Shown here: piece after piece, positions 43,992 through 53,331 of the stretch
How the letters are laid out: the number at the start of each line of letters is the position of its first letter
Position numbering within the stretch: the first letter of the stretch is position 1
NCBI GenBank assembly: GCA_951802195.1
Contig: OX637629.1
Location: 310,001-374,000 of the forward strand
Source of the DNA: Tausonia pullulans
Taxonomy: Eukaryota; Basidiomycota; Tremellomycetes; Cystofilobasidiales; Mrakiaceae
Length of the DNA: 64,000 nt
Direction: 5' to 3'
Position numbers and translations under genes: made by a program
Notes under the pieces: model-generated
Seen by the model: only the letters and a program-made list of their open reading frames with translations
Databases searched by the model: none
What the model was told of the DNA's origin: nothing

Positions 43992-46475
43992 ATGCCCTTC
44001 CATCCGCTTGCTGCCTCCAGTCTTTTGCAGCAAAGGTCCGCCCGAGCCGCCGTCCCTTCCCTCGACTCCTCCTCCCTCCTCCGTCTTTGTTTCCAAGTGC
44101 GAGATCTTGACAACTGTCCTCATCCTTGTCTTTCATGCTTCTCAGATCTCAGCGGCCGCCGCCGCCGCCGCCTCCGCCCAAGGCAACAGTGCGTTCATCG
44201 TTCCTGCCCTTTAGCACGGTCCTCTCCCGTCCCACCTCCGGAGATTGCCTCGCTCGTTCGCTTCTCTGACGGCATGTAATCTTGCATTCTTCGCATTTTC
44301 AGAGCCTCCTGGCGGCTCTTACGGTGCCCAACCCTCCTACGGTGCCCAGCCGCCCTCGCAGTACGGTGCCCCCCCGGGCGGTCAGTACGGTCAGCCCTCT
44401 GGCGGTGCTGCCTCTAGCTACTATGGTGGCGCTCCTCAGCAGACCCAGCAGCCCAAGTGAGCAACCCGTGCATGTCCAGGTCAGCGAAGGAACGTCTCTA
44501 ACTATATCTCGTCGAACAACAGCTACGGCGCGCCTCAGCAGAGGTGAGACGCTCTCATTCAACGTCTCCTTGCCTACACTTACCCACTGAGACTGTCGTC
44601 ACGTCGCTTCCTGTCCAACAGCTATGGAGCCCCTTACGGGCAGCCTCCTTCGTCCCAGTACGGTGCTCCTTCAGTTCCTGGCGGACGTCCTCCTACGTGC
44701 GTTGGATGCTTCCCGTCTCGTTTTCAGGCGTCGCGTCTCACTGACCTCGTCTCCTCCATATACAGCGGGCAGTATGGTGCCCCTTCGCCTGGCCAGCCTC
44801 CCTACGGCGGTCAGCAGCAGTCCCCTTACGGTGTCCCTTCTGGCGGACAGCCCGGTCAGCTCCAGCAGGGAGCCTACGGTCAGCCTCAGCAGTCTTTGTG
44901 AATACCTGCTGCCTCCCCTTTCTCGCCCTCGCTTGATCTAAGTCTGACGATCTTGGAACGCATAGGTATGGAGGAGCTCCTCCGCCCACGCAGGGCGGTA
45001 TCGGCCAGACAGACCCCAATGCCATCACCCAGGTCCTCCAGAACTGCGTCCGGGAGCAGCACATCGAGGCGTTCTACCAGCCGCAGATGCTCCAGCAGCT
45101 CGCCCAGCGCATCTCCCAATCCGGCGCGATTGAGCGCCTCATGGCCGAGTTCAAGATCCCTAAGGAGCTCGCGATTGACTTTGTCAAGCTCGCGTGCTTC
45201 GACACTATCATCCTTGTCGATGACTCGGGCTCCATGGCATTCGAGGAGAACGGAGACCGGATCACTGAGCTCAAGGTTTGCAAGCTATATTCCTGTGATA
45301 TCAGGACTTCTTGCTGACGCCTGGTTTGATTACAACAGCTCATTATTCAAAAGATCGCCTTTGCCGCCTCGCTTTTCGACCACGACGGTATCCAAGTCCG
45401 CTTCCTCAACTCGCAGGTCCAGGGCAACAACATCAACTCGGAGCAGGCTGCGACCCAGCTCATCTCGCAGATCTCGTTCAGCGGTCTCACTCGTGCGCGA
45501 TCGCTGACTTTTTCGTTGTCCGAATTCACTTCTAACCATATGTCGTTGTCCCACCCAGCTCTTGGCACCGCGCTTGACCAGAAGATCCTCCAGCCGCTCG
45601 TCCTCGGTCCAGCCCGCTCGCAGACTTTGCGCAAGCCCGTCCTCATTGTCGCCATCTCAGACGGTACGCCTGCCGGTGAGGCTCCGGACCATGTCTTCAA
45701 GGTCATCGCCAACGCCTCGGCCGAGCTTTCGAGGACCTCCTACGGCAAGGACGCGCTGTCTATCATGTTCTCTCGTACGTCACTCTCAACGTGCTCTCTC
45801 GTTGCTGGAGCTGACAACGTTGTATCCTCCCCATGTGCCGAACTCTAGAGGTCGGAGTGAGTCGCTTTCTCATCCTCTCGTCCTTCCTCTCTTGAGAGAG
45901 CCCTCTTGACGCTGCTCATCCTTCAGAATGATCTCAAAGCCCGCGACTGGCTCGCTCAACTCGACCAGAACCCGCAAGTTGGCGGCCTCGTCGACTCGTG
46001 CAGCAACTACGAAGTCGAGTCAGCCGAGGTTATGAAAATCACGGGCGTCGAGTGCGTCAGTTCACTAAAGCTTTTGTATATTTCACTAACTAGAAGACCT
46101 TTCCCTCAGGCTCTCCCCGTTCCTCTGGATCTGCAAGCTCTGCCTCGGAGCCATCGACAGCAGTTACGACTCGAGTGCGTTGCCCTTCCCCATGCTCTCT
46201 CGAGTTGGTTCATCCGTGACTGTTCTGACTTCTCTCGCTCATCTCAATCACCTTCTTTCGTTTGCTTCGCTTCAGAGGACGACGCCACTCATGCTTCAGG
46301 AGGACAAGCTCCTTATGGTGCCCTTGGAGGACAAGCTCCTTATGGCGCCCCTGGAGGACAGGCTCATTATGGCGCCCCTGGAGGACAAGCTCCTTATGGC
46401 GCCCCTGGAGGACAAGCCCCGTATGGCGCCCCTGGAGGACAAGCTCCGTATGGCGCGCCCCCGCGCCCGTATTGA
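43992..46475 (+). CDS. von Willebrand factor A-domain protein with Gly/Gln/Tyr-rich arms
   Basis: Exons with repeats such as GGSYGAQPSYGAQPPSQYGA and GQYGQPSGG form a disordered, prion-like N-terminal arm. A folded part starts near QTDPNAITQVLQNCVREQHI and includes LAQRISQSGAIERLMAEF. The vWA domain is FDTIILVDDSGSMAFEENGD (MIDAS DxSGS), with the MIDAS Thr in SFSGLTPLGTALDQKIL and the Asp in VLIVAISDGTPAGEA. It continues SYGKDALSIMFSQVGNDLKA, RDWLAQLDQNPQVGGLVDSC and ITGVELSPFLWICKLCLGAI. The C-terminal arm is six nonapeptides close to GGQAPYGAP, ending PPRPY. The domain plan matches a basidiomycete family of cytosolic vWA proteins whose role is unknown. The start at 43992 is the only one that keeps phase through the first splice, but upstream exons are possible. 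Confidence 0.75.
46299..46460 (+). repeat. Six tandem 27-bp coding repeats
   Basis: Unit GGAGGACAAGCTCCTTATGG plus CGCCCCT, six copies with only a few changes (for example GCTCAT in unit 3, GCCCCG in unit 5). Each encodes GGQAPYGAP. Near-identity at the DNA level implies recent expansion or gene conversion. All six reading frames tend to be open across it. Confidence 0.9.
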
Positions 46476-47146
46476 GAGTCTCAATGGGGAGCTGATCGGA
46501 GGGCGGGGCTTGCCAGTTTTAGTTTTTCAGGAGAGAGGTACTGAGTCGTGTCATCCCGATTTCTTTATGCTTAGTGCTCCTTCGCGCGAAGGCTCGTCAT
46601 GGCAGAGGGGAAGGAAAATACAGGAGCTTGTGCTAAGACGGAAGAGCATGAAGCAGGGGGCGCGAGGTCTCTTAACTTCTTTTTAATGCTAAAGGGCAAG
46701 AAGTAAGAATAAATATATATTGTAGCGCGAGGGATGAGGATGCAAACAGAAGGGAGAAGGGTATGGATTGTGCAGTCTCTCGCCCTCTGTCCAGACACCA
46801 GAGATAAGCGTTGCACGCTGAGCCATGATGTTGCCCCCACATCTTGAACATTCGCAATCAAAGCCATATTATAGATATGGCTGGTCTTCTGCGCGTGTCA
46901 GATGATTTATACCGGTGAGCACGTGTGCCGACTGTGGCAGGGCGTAGAAGCGCGGCACAACCCGTGTTTTTGCAATTGTTTACCCTCTTGTATTCTGACC
47001 ATCAGATCCTCCAAGACTTAGAAATCCTACGACGGCAGTCAGTGTGAGCGAGAGACACTTCCAACCACCTCGACGTCTGCGCGCAGTTCCTCTCCAGCTC
47101 CAACGTTCAGCATGCAAGGAAGGGGATTGTGGGGTAGCAAGGTTTC

Positions 47147-47319
47147 TAAAAAAACTTTATTTATCTATTTAAGTCATGAGTTATACGTGGAGAACGAGGT
47201 AACCCTATGAGAGATAGCGAGTTGTAACTAGATAGAGGGAGAGCGGACATGACCGAGCGCGAGAACGTCGGGTGAGGCGCCGTGGAAGAGGGTTGGTCGA
47301 ACCACCGGGGATGGTGGTT
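47147..47319 (-). mobile_element. SINE-like dispersed repeat, copy 2
   Basis: On the minus strand: head AACCACCATCCCCGGTGG then TTCGACCAACCCTCTTCC, body through TCATGTCCGCTCTCCCTC, TAACAACTCGCTATCTC-like sequence and ACGTATAACTCATGACTTAA, then an A-rich tail of the type ATAGATAAATAAAG. Only one head unit is present, against eight in copy 1. Its 5' edge lies 78 bp upstream of the tRNA-Arg at 47398, and the orientation relative to the tRNA is the same as at 2.1-2.9 kb. Flanks beyond the element do not match between the two loci. A possible imperfect target duplication is AGTTTTGTAC on the 5' side against AGTTTTTTTAG on the 3' side. Confidence 0.62.
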
Positions 47320-47397
47320 AGTACAAAACTGAGGCTTGATTTCTAGTCCGGAGTGTTATCTGGAAGCCGTCCTCATTTGCCATCTTCTACCTTGCAT

Positions 47398-47470
47398 GGC
47401 CGACTGGCAAAATTGGTTATCGCGTCTGACTACGAATCAGGAGATTGTGGGTTCAAGTCCCACGTTGGTC
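47398..47470 (+). tRNA. tRNA-Arg (anticodon ACG), copy 2
   Basis: 73 nt, intron-less. Acceptor stem GGCCGAC/GTTGGTC, D arm with G10-C25, C11-G24 and A13-U22, anticodon loop CTACGAA (anticodon ACG), T arm GTGGG-TTCAAGT-CCCAC. A T-rich stretch (CTTTTTCC at about 47476-47483) follows as Pol III terminator. It differs from copy 1 at one base only and has the better D stem, so it is the more credible functional copy. Confidence 0.93.
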
Positions 47471-47605
47471 TAAGCTTTTTCCCCGTTTCCTTTTTTGGAA
47501 CGCGAACAAACGCATGCAGAGGCCATTCATTCCCCTCGCTCCAAGAGCAGCAGTCAACGGTTTGGCGTTAGGTCACGGACGGGTTCTTTCCTCTTCACTA
47601 TCGCT

Positions 47606-47848
47606 ATGCACACTGCTTTTCAACCTCCTTGCTTTGACGTCGAGCCAACGAATGTTGACCCAAGCTCTCGCGAGGTCCTTGCGTTGGATGAGACGGCCCC
47701 GCCCTTTGTCTTCGGACCCCCCGTCATGACCTCCGCTTCCATCTGCTCGTCGTCCGCCGACCAGCTCAGCCAACTCCTCCGTCTCCGCCTGGGCGGTGAC
47801 GACGACGACTGCGAGGAATCTATCTCTCGCGTGACTGGGCGAACTTAG
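47606..47848 (+). CDS. Short open frame of 80 codons, doubtful
   Basis: Begins ATG with MHTAFQPPCFDVEPTNVDPS and continues through a Ser-rich segment to an acidic patch (GGDDDDCEESIS). It has no recognised motif. It might be the first exon of a gene converging on the 47.9 kb minus-strand gene, or chance. Listed only because the interval between the tRNA and that gene has no better candidate. Confidence 0.15.
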   Translation: MHTAFQPPCFDVEPTNVDPSSREVLALDETAPPFVFGPPVMTSASICSSSADQLSQLLRLRLGGDDDDCEESISRVTGRT

Positions 47849-47917
47849 TTGCTACTGCTAGCCTCCCATCCGCTCAGGGCTCAGACCAACTTCACGCCGT
47901 GAAGATCCATGTTAAAC

Positions 47918-49320
47918 CTACGACGGGGCCTGAGGGCCGATCAATAAAGCCAAGCTGAACAGGGAACCGAGATGCACAACCGAGAAAGCGACCATGCAGG
48001 GCGCCAATCGGAAGAACGTCGCCCAGCCCTCCTCCTTGGCGATGGAGGTGATAGCGTCCTGGAGGAAGGAATAAAGGGTGTTCAGTCCTAGATTTTTTGG
48101 TTTAGCAGCGATGATTTGATGCAAACACGTACCATGAGGCTGGAGTAGGGCTTCGGACGGCGTTGAAAATCCTCCCCCTCCGACAAGGCGACCTCCGACC
48201 CAGTCAAAGGGAACGGTGCGCCTTGGGCCATGAGACGGACCGAGGCCGTCAAGATCATACTCCTGTGGGCAAAAGAGAGACGATGATGATCAGCACAACT
48301 GGAGAAAAAAGGGCTTATGCTCGGATATACCTACCGCATGACACTTTGCACGACGAGCTGAGTCAAGACGGCAGCAACAGGGCGGACGCCGACAGAGACG
48401 ATGCCTGAACGGAACCAGCTTGTAGCCAGGCCTGCAACCCCTCCATCGGCGATCATCAGACCGCCGAGGATGTCGAGGGATGCGCGGAGGGCAATACCGG
48501 CGAGGAGTCCAGGTTGGGCATAGATTAGCCAGGGACGGCGTCTCTCGGCCTTGGTGCAGCGGAGACCTGGCGGAAAGACCAAGCTCCTGATTGGTGAACG
48601 GTTGAAATGGTCAGACGAGGAACAAAGGTGCACAGCGGCCAGCGACGAATTTACCGGACGGCAAAAACACGAGCAGGAAGCAATACCAGTCGCGAGAGGA
48701 TGCAGGGGATATCATTGCTGGAAAAAGATTAGTCAGGGTCTCATGGGTCGGAGCGAAGCCAGATGCACACCTAGAACCGATCTGCCGAGATCGCCTGTCA
48801 GACTACATGAGACATAGGGCAGCGGGAAACCACAGACAATTGAAACTTACAAGATGCACCAAGGTGCCCTCCAGTATCTCAGAGAGCGCTGATGCGACGA
48901 AAGTGGCGGTGGCGCCTGCGAATGAGCTCCGCGTGTCAGCCCTAGGCAGCAGTCCATCGAACGACACGGATCCGCTGACCTCTATGCATCGCCCTGTATC
49001 CTCTCGACTGCTTGATGCGCTTGAACATGGCCACTACTCCGGCGGATACGGGTCCTTGGGCTTGACGGTCTTTCGAAGCAACGGCGACGTCTGGCGCTGC
49101 TTCGACGTCCTTGTCTACCCCGCCGCCTGGGAGTGCTTTTGGCCGGTAGTCGAGCAGCTCAGTGTACTGGGCCCTGAAGAAGGGCTAGGACAGGATCAGC
49201 CATAGAGAGCCCAACTGTGGTCGCTCGTTCGCTCACCGTAAAAAGGCACCCGGCAGAGATCGCACCGGCCTTGAAGAGGATGTTGAAGGTTCGAGTGTCT
49301 ACAAACTCATTTGTAGACAT
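47918..49320 (-). CDS. Divergent mitochondrial carrier (SLC25)-like membrane protein
   Basis: Starts MSTNEFVDTRTFNILFKAGA, then ISAGCLFT joined in phase to PFFRAQYTELLDYRPKALPG. Next, MFKRIKQSRGYRAMHRG matches the carrier matrix-helix pattern (xGxxGxYRG), followed by ATATFVASALSEILEGTLVH, RPWLIYAQPGLLAGIALRAS, LDILGGLMIADGGVAGLATS, VSVGVRPVAAVLTQLVVQSV and the second matrix-helix pattern DAITSIAKEEGWATFFRLAP, ending CMVAFSVVHLGSLFSLALLI. These features resemble SLC25 carriers, but the Px(D/E)xx(K/R) signatures are degenerate (PFFRAQ), as in outer-membrane relatives such as Ugo1-type proteins. Substrate cannot be inferred. TSPO and porin genes lie just upstream on the same strand. Confidence 0.6.
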
Positions 49321-49656
49321 GGTTGTGTGAGGACCAGCATTCGCGCCTCGATACTCCCTTTGTCTTTTTTGTCGTTGGCCGCCGAGATGAGCAGAGAGGA
49401 CGCGCGGCCATCTGCCGCAAGCCGGCGCGCCTACAAGAAAAGACGCGCGGCGGTCCGGCTGGTCTTCCTTTCACTGCGACCACGCGGTATCCTTTATGCA
49501 CGAATTATGGTTGGAGGGGTCGAGGGATATCTTGCGGGGCTCATCGGGCCGAGAATAAAGACATCGAATCAACTCAAGACTTCAATCACTAGGTTCTGAC
49601 GGAGAGCAAAAGAGTACAGTATGGAGGAAGGGGAAGACCACAACGGAGTCATGCCT

Positions 49657-51045
49657 TTAGAGACGCCCCTTTCCAGGACCGTAGTTGTTGTACCAGAGAG
49701 AGAAGTTCTCGTACGAGGCGTACGAAAGCCAAGCGAAGTAGGGCGCGAAGAAGAGAGAGGTCGGGATGTTGTGGATGGTCGGGAGGGTGTGGGCCTTGAC
49801 GGTGAGGGCGCCGACCACTCCGGTGAGCGCAACAATGTCAGCAAGCGCGAGGGCAGGCTGCTTGAGGCCGAAGAAAAGAGGGGTCCAGGCGAGGTTGAGG
49901 CCAAGGGAGATCCAGTAGAGGTTGAGGGCGTCGATGGCGGTGTTGCGGGCCCTGAAGTGAGAGGTGGCGCGAAGGTCAGCGTTTGACCGGCCACGCGACG
50001 ACCTGTGGCATGACTAACGAGGGGTTGAGCGAGCCGCGAGCTCCCGGAATGTCGAGGTTCTGGGCGATGAGGTAGCTGGATAAGAAAGTAGGCGAGAGAT
50101 GGCGGACCAGTCAGCGTCGAGCAATTTCAACCATCCCATCGTGTGACAAAGTCCACATACCTTCCGAAACCACTAGCAGCGTAGAGAATAGGCCAAACAA
50201 TCCCGTACGCCTCCTTGGGGGCAGCACCCTATTCGATTTGAGAGAGAACGTAGTAAAACATGATTAATAACGCTTGGGACAACTCAATCGGATCTCACGA
50301 CGCACCTTGGGCTGGCGGAGGCTGTTGTACCAGAAGTTGTTACGGCTGGAACCGTGGACGGCAGCTCCAACTCCAGTACCGAGGCTGAAGAGGGATGATG
50401 GGTGTCAGGACAAGAGAAAACGCAGGAGGGTGCCAGCACAGTAGAGACGGTGATTCCTGTGCCGCCACTCATGACCACCAGCATCAAGTGAAGCAGATGG
50501 CCTAACATGGCGAATTGGCAAGATGAGGTGTAGGAGAGACCGTCTCTATGTGCGGGGGAGTGCAGGGAGCTCGGGAGGACTTACATCAGCGGAATGCCAA
50601 CGGCGAGGTACGGGTTTCGGGGGGCATCCCAAATAAGCGTCGGAACTGTGTTTCGACATCGGACGACGCAGACTCGTCAGTACATTTACCAGGGAGACCA
50701 GAAACCACGGCGAAAAGGAGTGAAAGAGGCAGAGGGAAGAGTATAGACTACGAAAGCCAGCGCAGCCAGGCGGCCCAAGTGGGCATGTGAAGCGCCCCAC
50801 GTTTCACTGTCGATGACGCATTGTCGCTACCACCCGGCAAGAACGAATTGGAAGGCGAAGAGCAGAAGCAGACCATCGGAGTGTAAAGACGCATGTTTGA
50901 AAGGAAAAAGGTGAGGTGTCGAGGGGGGAGAGGGAGCACCTCGCAGAGAAAGCAAGGCGAGATGGCAAGAACAAGGAAATCGGCGAGCCCCAAGCCAGGG
51001 GCTGATGGGCGAGCGAGCACGAGGAGAAGACTGACCGGAAGGCAT
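49657..51045 (-). CDS. TSPO: TSPO/MBR (translocator protein, tryptophan-rich sensory protein) family
   Basis: Five-helix membrane protein, in animals in the outer mitochondrial membrane and tied to porphyrin/sterol binding. Exon 1 is only 10 nt (MPS plus one base) followed by a 390-bp intron (50646-51035), and it joins in phase to give MPSVPTLIWDAPRNPYLAVG. Then IPLMLGTGVGAAVHGSSRNN, FWYNSLRQPKGAAPKEAYGI, VWPILYAASGFGSYLIAQNL, ARNTAIDALNLYWISLGLNL, AWTPLFFGLKQPALALADIV, and FFAPYFAWLSYASYENFSLW with YNNYGPGKGRL at the end. The conserved YxxLxxP, VWPxLY, LNxxWTPLFFG and WxxxASxxNxxLW blocks are all present. Length and order match the family; the first exon is inferred from splice phase. Confidence 0.9.
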
Positions 51046-51989
51046 AATGAGACGAGTGTGGGAGAAAGTCGGGTGTGTGTGGAAAGAGTGGGTGGTGGTT
51101 GGGAGAAAGACGGAAGAGGGACGGACGACCCGAGCCCTTTGAGCCCAAGGAAACTCGTTCGTCGCCCCCGCCGTGCGAGCCCTCTTTGGCCCCGCCCGGC
51201 TTTGCCTCGCCTTACACCGCCGTCGTCCTGCACCGGGAGGAGCAGTGACGTCGACATTTCGGAAACGCGTCATTTCGGGCACCATGATGTCTTGAGAAGG
51301 TTGATGCCAACGGCCCGAGGGCAAGCTCCAGATCTCGATTTGATCTGACTGCACTCTGAACGGCGAAATCATCTTGAGTCCTGCCCGTGCTTTGAAGGCC
51401 GAGAGCTCAAGGTCTCTGCCAACGTGGCGAGACGATACCTCAACCAACACGCCAACGCAAGCGTCAGCCGGAAGAAGGGAGACACACGGATGTCGCCGCC
51501 CGCTGCTCCGCCCGCTGCCCCGGGCCGTCCTCTTTCTCTCTCCGCATTCTCGCTCTAGAATCATCCGGCTGAACGACGTGGTCTGGCCTTTGACGCACTG
51601 TGACGAAGCGTTCTTTGTCCCTTCTCTCGTGTGACGCCTGGTCTGGGGTCCCTTTTTTATGAAGGAGAAAGCTGGCGTGGTCCCGCGCTGCGCCGACTAT
51701 GATCACCCGACGGACGCGGGCCGATGTGCTGCTGCCCCACTTCAGACCAAGATGATGGGCGGATGTGCGCGCGCGCCCAGCCCTTGGCTTGCATGTGAGG
51801 ACTCTGCTAGAGACGATGAGCTGAAAGGTCGTGCACAGATATCACAGGTAACATTTTACCACCTGCCTCTTCTCCGTCCGCCTACGCCACCCCTCAGCGG
51901 CGAGGAAAGTGCTTTGCCCATCTTCCCCTCCCCCCCCCCCCGAGGTGATCGACTAGCCAGCCAGTGTTTCAGTCCACCACCAAGGCGAG
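51046..51989. other. Intergenic: TSPO upstream region
   Basis: Roughly 940 bp without a recognised gene. It contains several long overlapping frames that are shadows of GC-rich composition, and a C run at about 51932-51942. It holds the TSPO promoter. The right end abuts the decayed epoxide hydrolase gene. Confidence 0.4.
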
Positions 51990-52995
51990 AGTTCAATCGA
52001 AGACTTCTGACCATCTCCCTCGCGTCCTCCGCAGAGTCCCTCGGAGCATCGACCGCCGCGAAAATGCCCTCCGAACGGAAGCCGTCTGTAAAAGATGAGG
52101 TTTCGCCCCCTTTGGAGCTAGCGCTCAGGCATCCGGCTGGGGATGGTGCAACAGGAGTTAGGCGACGTCGGAGGGTAAGGAATGGGCGCAGAAGGACTAA
52201 CATGAGCTCTTAAAAGAAAGCAGAGTGGCCAATCGGGGTCAATCCAAAGGAGTGGGAAAGTTGAAGAAAAGCACAAGGGGCAAACAGGAAGAAGCTGGAG
52301 ATGGTGTCGGTAGATTGGTACAGCGCGAGAATATCGGCTACGTGCTTCGGGCTCATGTGGGAGGGGATTTCAGTCGGGTTGACAGTCGGTTGTGAGAGAG
52401 GGAGGGTTAGCGAGTGAGCAAGGTAGAGAGAGGCTTGAGACAAACATCGCTCCACTCATAGAATCTCTCGCCTAACAAAGAGCGTGTCAGTGAGGGGCCT
52501 CTCTGAAGAGCGAGAGCGATCCACCTTACCCAGCCACGCAGGAGTAACGATCTGGCATTTAACCCCAGTATAATATCTGGACACGGAACACTGTCTCACC
52601 CCTGACTGGGAAGCGCGCCGTAATCCAAGACATCAACGAGCAGAAGCGGGATCGCGTCCTGCCTGGAACTCGGACGATGGATATAGTGTAAGGTGAGGCA
52701 GCTCTCTGGCTCGACCTCGATTCGAAAGTTGGGGACACTGGGTAAGTGGGGAGTAAGCGATAGCAAAAGAGGTTGGGCTTACGACGACTTCTCGCCAGTT
52801 GAGCTCCCTCTCTAGCTACTCGCAGGCAGGACCACCTTTTCTCCCAATACCTCTACAGCCCGCAGAGATGCTCAGGATCAATGTTGTAATCTCATGATGC
52901 GCCTGGTACGACGCCCTGGGTTGGGGATCGGGTGTCGCAGGGCTAAACGCATCCGCCCGATCTCTGCCTTAAGAGAAGGAGATATGAAAGGGTGT
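51990..52995 (-). pseudogene. Decayed epoxide hydrolase (EHN plus alpha/beta-hydrolase) gene
   Basis: Pieces of an epoxide hydrolase lie in the correct order on the minus strand but in different frames. PFHISFS then KAEIGRMRLALRHPIPNP match the N-terminal domain (usual form PFxISxPD...LxxRLxxxRxPD). ERELNWREVV resembles its end. VPNFRIEVEPESCLTLHYIH and RPSSRQDAIPLLLV match the strand before the oxyanion HGWPGS motif, which is replaced here by DVLDYGALPSQG. GERFYEWSDV resembles the segment after it. HVADILALYQSTDTISSFFL resembles a late cap/C-terminal block, and GGHF followed in a shifted frame by AAVDAPRDSAEDAREMVRSL matches the C-terminal catalytic His region. Frame changes and stops separate the blocks and the nucleophile region is missing, so no active enzyme can be made. 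Some blocks are short, so the extent is approximate. Confidence 0.6.
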
Positions 52996-53331
52996 TGGGA
53001 AGGGGGGCAAGATAGTTCATAGTAGTTGGGGAACACTCTCCCTTAGATGAATGAGAGATGCGTAATGAGGAATGACGCTCGGCCTGACCTGAGACGACAC
53101 AATAAATAGTACGTGGTCGCGCCATCCTCTCACCCTGCGCTTTCCACATTTTCTGTGCCTGTTTCAGGTGGATATGTGTCCAGAGAAGATCCTAAGAAAA
53201 AGACTCATGATGTTCTGTGGTAGTATGGCGGGAAAATGGTGAGAGGCGGCGTGCAGACATCGCGCCGGGCCCTTCGCGTCTTCAGAAGCTCATTTATCGC
53301 TCTCCCGACCCCAAAATCAACTCGGAAACGT

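Noticed and set aside
49569-49994. Ser/Thr/Pro-rich minus-strand frame at the TSPO 3' end
   Set aside because: Overlaps the TSPO exons in a different frame; the TSPO frame carries conserved family motifs.
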